From assembly GCA_015484715.1 (NCBI GenBank), contig WFUY01000206.1, positions 1 through 7,994 of the forward strand: DNA of 7,994 bases, read 5' to 3'. The first letter of the stretch is position 1, and every line of letters starts with the position of its first letter. A program made the translations under genes and the position numbers. The notes beneath the pieces were generated by a model, which saw nothing but the letters and a program-made list of their open reading frames with translations, made no database searches and was not told the origin of the DNA. Shown here piece after piece: positions 5,908 to 7,994 of the stretch. Source of the DNA: Thermoflexales bacterium (lineage in GTDB: Bacteria; Chloroflexota; Anaerolineae; S140-20).

Positions 5908-7023
5908 TCAGCGGGCTTCGATGGGTACCCACTTGAGGCCCTTGGGACCGACATACTCGGCCCGAGGACGGATCAGACGGTTATCGGCGTACTGCTCCAG
6001 GATGTGGGCCGTCCAGCCGACGACGCGGCTGATGGCGAAGGTGGGCGTGAAGAGGTCAATGGGAACGCCGGCCGCGTAGAGGACGGGCGCAGAGTAGAAA
6101 TCCACATTGGGGTAGAGGCGCTTGCCCACCATCTCCCGCAGGAAGACGCGCTCCACCTCCAGGGCAATGTCGTACCAGCGCCGGTCGCTCATCCGGGCAG
6201 CCAGCCCCTTCAGGATACGGGCCCTGGGGTCCTGGGTCTTGTAGACCCGATGGCCCATCCCCATCACCCGTTCCTTGCGGGCCAGCAGGTCGAGCACGTA
6301 GGCCTCGGCCCGCTCCGGGGAGCCGATCTCCAGCAGCATCTGCATCGCCCGCTCGTTGGCTCCGCCGTGGAGCGGCCCCTTCAGCGTGCCGATGCCGGCC
6401 ACCACCGCTGAGTAGATGTCCGCCAGCGTGGAGACGGCAACCCGGCAGGCAAAGGTGGAGGCGTTCATCCCGTGATCGGCCAGCAGGATCAGGTAGGTCT
6501 CGACTGCTCGCGTGGCGGCCTCGTCGGGGGCCTGACCGGTGAGCATGTAGAGGTAGTTGGCTGCGTGGCCCAGCTCCTCGTGGGGTGGGATCGGCTCTTG
6601 ATCGTTGCGAATCCGTTCCCAAGCGGCGATGATGGTAGGCATCTTTGCCATCAGGCGGAGGGCCTTGCGCCGGTTGGCCGCTTCATCGGTCGTGTCCGCC
6701 TCCTCGTCCAGCATCCCCAGCGTTGAAACGGCCGTGCGTAGGACCGCCATCGGATGGGTGGAGCGGGGGTAGTGGCGCATCACCTCCAGCAGCGGCCCGG
6801 GTAGTGTCTGTTCGGCCTTCAACTGCTGGACGAACTGGTCCAGTTGGGAACGGTTGGGAAGCAGACCGTACCAGAGCAGGTAGGCCACTTCCTCGAAGGA
6901 GGCTCGTCCGGCCAACTCTTCTATCGGGTACCCCCGATAGATGAGCACCCCCTCCTGACCGTCTATGAAACTCAGCTCCGTCTGGGCTACGACGATGCCT
7001 GCCAGACCTTTTTCGACCGACAT
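5908..7023 (-). CDS. gltA: Citrate synthase
   Basis: This 371-residue enzyme condenses acetyl-CoA and oxaloacetate to citrate, the entry step of the TCA cycle, in the cytoplasm. Length fits the compact homodimeric bacterial type. The family landmarks are all visible: DHGMNAST with H184, GPLHGGANERAM with catalytic H219, GMGHRVYKTQDPRA with H258, NVDFYSAPVLYAAG with catalytic D308, and SRVVGWTAHILEQ with R333, then RPRAEYVGP near the C-terminus. AAGGAGG (7035-7041 on the minus strand) precedes the ATG by eleven bases and a strong promoter lies further upstream. A 2-methylcitrate synthase cannot be excluded because the two share these residues, but no prp-type neighbours are present. It is convergent with the ABC genes and appears to be transcribed alone. 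Confidence 0.95.
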   Translation of the reverse strand: MSVEKGLAGIVVAQTELSFIDGQEGVLIYRGYPIEELAGRASFEEVAYLLWYGLLPNRSQLDQFVQQLKAEQTLPGPLLEVMRHYPRSTHPMAVLRTAVSTLGMLDEEADTTDEAANRRKALRLMAKMPTIIAAWERIRNDQEPIPPHEELGHAANYLYMLTGQAPDEAATRAVETYLILLADHGMNASTFACRVAVSTLADIYSAVVAGIGTLKGPLHGGANERAMQMLLEIGSPERAEAYVLDLLARKERVMGMGHRVYKTQDPRARILKGLAARMSDRRWYDIALEVERVFLREMVGKRLYPNVDFYSAPVLYAAGVPIDLFTPTFAISRVVGWTAHILEQYADNRLIRPRAEYVGPKGLKWVPIEAR

Positions 7024-7034
7024 AGGTTTTCCTT

Positions 7035-7041
7035 CCTCCTT
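7035..7041 (-). promoter_or_regulatory. gltA: Ribosome binding site of citrate synthase
   Basis: On the minus strand AAGGAGG lies eleven bases before the ATG at 7023, with a purine-rich spacer (AAGGAAAACCT). This supports the chosen start. Confidence 0.75.
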
Positions 7042-7062
7042 AGCTTCGATGCTCTATGGGCT

Positions 7063-7090
7063 CATTACGAGGTCCGATTATAGCATTACG
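7063..7090. promoter_or_regulatory. Paired CATTACG repeats flanking the -10 box (candidate operator)
   Basis: CATTACG occurs at 7063-7069 and 7084-7090, exactly 21 bases apart, that is two helical turns on the same face of the DNA. One copy lies in the promoter spacer and the other at the expected transcription start. The downstream copy is also within a small palindrome, CTCATTACGAG (7061-7071). A regulator bound here would block RNA polymerase, but seven-base repeats can arise by chance. Confidence 0.35.
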
Positions 7091-7105
7091 GCGTTTCCCC
7101 GTCAA
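7077..7105 (-). promoter_or_regulatory. gltA: Sigma-70 promoter of citrate synthase
   Basis: On the minus strand, TTGACG (7100-7105) and a perfect TATAAT (7077-7082) are separated by exactly 17 bases, and the -10 box is preceded by TGC, an extended -10 element. Transcription should start near 7070, leaving a leader of about 47 bases before the ATG. The promoter sits in the 114-base gap after the transporter gene, so citrate synthase need not depend on read-through. Confidence 0.85.
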
Positions 7106-7137
7106 GGACAATGCTTGCTGTTCATCCACCTGGACTC

Positions 7138-7973
7138 TCAATCGGATTGCTCTCGTTCAGCCTGGATCCGCCGCTCCTCCCGAGAGGCCAGGACGATGCC
7201 GGTCAGGATGAGCGCTCCCCCCACGAAGTGCCAGAGGCCCGGCACCTCTCCCAGCAGGAAGTAGGCGAGCACTGTGGACCCCACCGGTTCCCCGACGACG
7301 GTGATGGTCACATAAGTGGCCGAGAGGTAGCGCAGGGCGAAGTTGAAGGAGGAGTGGCCCAGCAACTGGGGGACCAGGGCCAGCATCAAGAACCAGAAGT
7401 AGGCCACGGGGCTGTAGCCGAAGAGGGGGTAGCCGCCGATCAGGGCGAAGGCGATCAGGAAGATCGCTGCTGCACCGTAGACGACGGAGATGTAGGTGAC
7501 CAGGTGCAGGTTGGCCCGTAGTCGCCGACCGATGAGGAAGTAGCCGGCCGCCGTCACCGCTCCGATCACTGCCAACAGGTCCCCCAGGAGTTGGTTGCGC
7601 CCTCCGCCGAAGTCTCCCATCCCGATCATCGCCCCGCCGGCCGTGACCATCAAGATGCTGACCCACATTGCGCCGGTGGCCGGGTCCCCCAGCAGAAAAG
7701 TGGAGATCAGCCCGACGAAGAGGGGGTAGGTGGTGACCAGGACGACGGAGCTGGCGACGGAGGTGTAGGCCAAGGAGGTGATCCAGGAGGCGAAGTGGCC
7801 GGCCAGGAAGAGACCGGAGAGAATCGCCCATCCCAGTTCGCGGCGGGTCAGCCGACGGATCTCCTGCCGGTAGCGGGTCAGGGCGGTGGGGGCTAGGATC
7901 AACGAGGCCAGGGTGAGCCGCCAAGCCGCGATGACCAGCGAGGGCGCTTCCCGTTGCGCGTAGCGGATAAAGA
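7138..7973 (-). CDS. EamA/DMT-family transporter, 5' end cut by contig edge
   Basis: The frame encodes a very hydrophobic protein of the drug/metabolite transporter superfamily, an inner-membrane carrier for small metabolites or amino acids, often an exporter. The visible product is 277 residues, starting FIRYAQREAPSLVIAAWRL, which is the end of the usual first helix and the conserved APSLVIAAWR turn. The TTG at 7902 is therefore not the true start, and roughly 15-30 residues are missing. Two EamA repeats are seen, the second beginning near QLLGDLLAVIGAVTAAGYFLIGRRLR, with about nine membrane helices in all; GEPVGSTVLAYFLLGE is the typical late motif. The C-terminal tail is charged (REERRIQAEREQSD). 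In this frame a stop codon falls inside the adapter. The substrate is not predictable. No terminator is evident before the citrate synthase promoter. Confidence 0.9.
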
Positions 7974-7994
7974 CTGTCTCTTATACACATCTCC
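7974..7994. other. Nextera (Tn5 mosaic end) adapter left in the assembly
   Basis: CTGTCTCTTATACACATCT at 7974-7992 is the 19-base Tn5 mosaic end used in Nextera libraries, and the next two bases, CC, continue the commercial read adapter. It ends exactly at the window edge and interrupts the transporter gene. It is a laboratory sequence, not genome. Confidence 0.97.

Noticed and set aside
7157..7990. Open frame on the minus strand starting MCIRDS
   Set aside because: Its first codons are adapter sequence and its frame is shifted from the real EamA transporter, so it is an artefact.
1..7994. CRISPR array, tRNA or rRNA genes
   Set aside because: No regularly spaced repeats and no cloverleaf or rRNA-like sequence were seen on either strand by eye.

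Overview
The window is a 7,973-base piece of high-GC bacterial DNA (roughly two thirds G+C by eye) followed by 21 bases of Illumina Nextera adapter at the right edge, so it is almost certainly one end of a shotgun or metagenome contig. Strong Shine-Dalgarno sites, GTG starts and a classical sigma-70 promoter fit a free-living bacterium. The protein style (AlaX, Nal1-like N-terminal module, TPR anchor, compact citrate synthase) would suit a Chloroflexota-like lineage, but this is a low-confidence guess that only a homology search could settle.

Left part, plus strand (1-5636): six genes in the same direction, tightly spaced. They are the 3' part of a long-type alanyl-tRNA editing protein (AlaX), a metallo-beta-lactamase-fold protein whose zinc ligands are nearly all replaced, a single-pass membrane protein with TPR repeats (start overlapping the previous stop), an unrecorded-looking 85-residue GTG-start protein resembling the N-terminal module of Nal1/trypsin-like proteins, and an ABC exporter pair (ATPase plus ABC-2 permease). 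No internal promoter is evident, so this could be one transcript, although the ABC pair need not be functionally tied to the first four genes.

Middle (5637-5907): a gene-free stretch between convergent genes. It holds a 120-base element bounded by a 20-base inverted repeat (one arm carries a 5-base insertion) and flanked by a perfect 10-base direct repeat, which looks like a MITE-type insertion with a target-site duplication. After it come a strong intrinsic terminator and a second hairpin of unclear role.

Right part, minus strand (5908-7973): a complete citrate synthase gene with all expected catalytic residues, driven by a near-consensus extended -10 promoter, and upstream of it an EamA/DMT-family transporter gene whose 5' end is cut by the contig edge.

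Most of the window is ordinary. The points most worth checking are the histidine-stripped metallo-beta-lactamase homologue coupled to the TPR protein, the MITE-like element, the stand-alone 85-residue protein, and the adapter read-through, which creates a false protein start.
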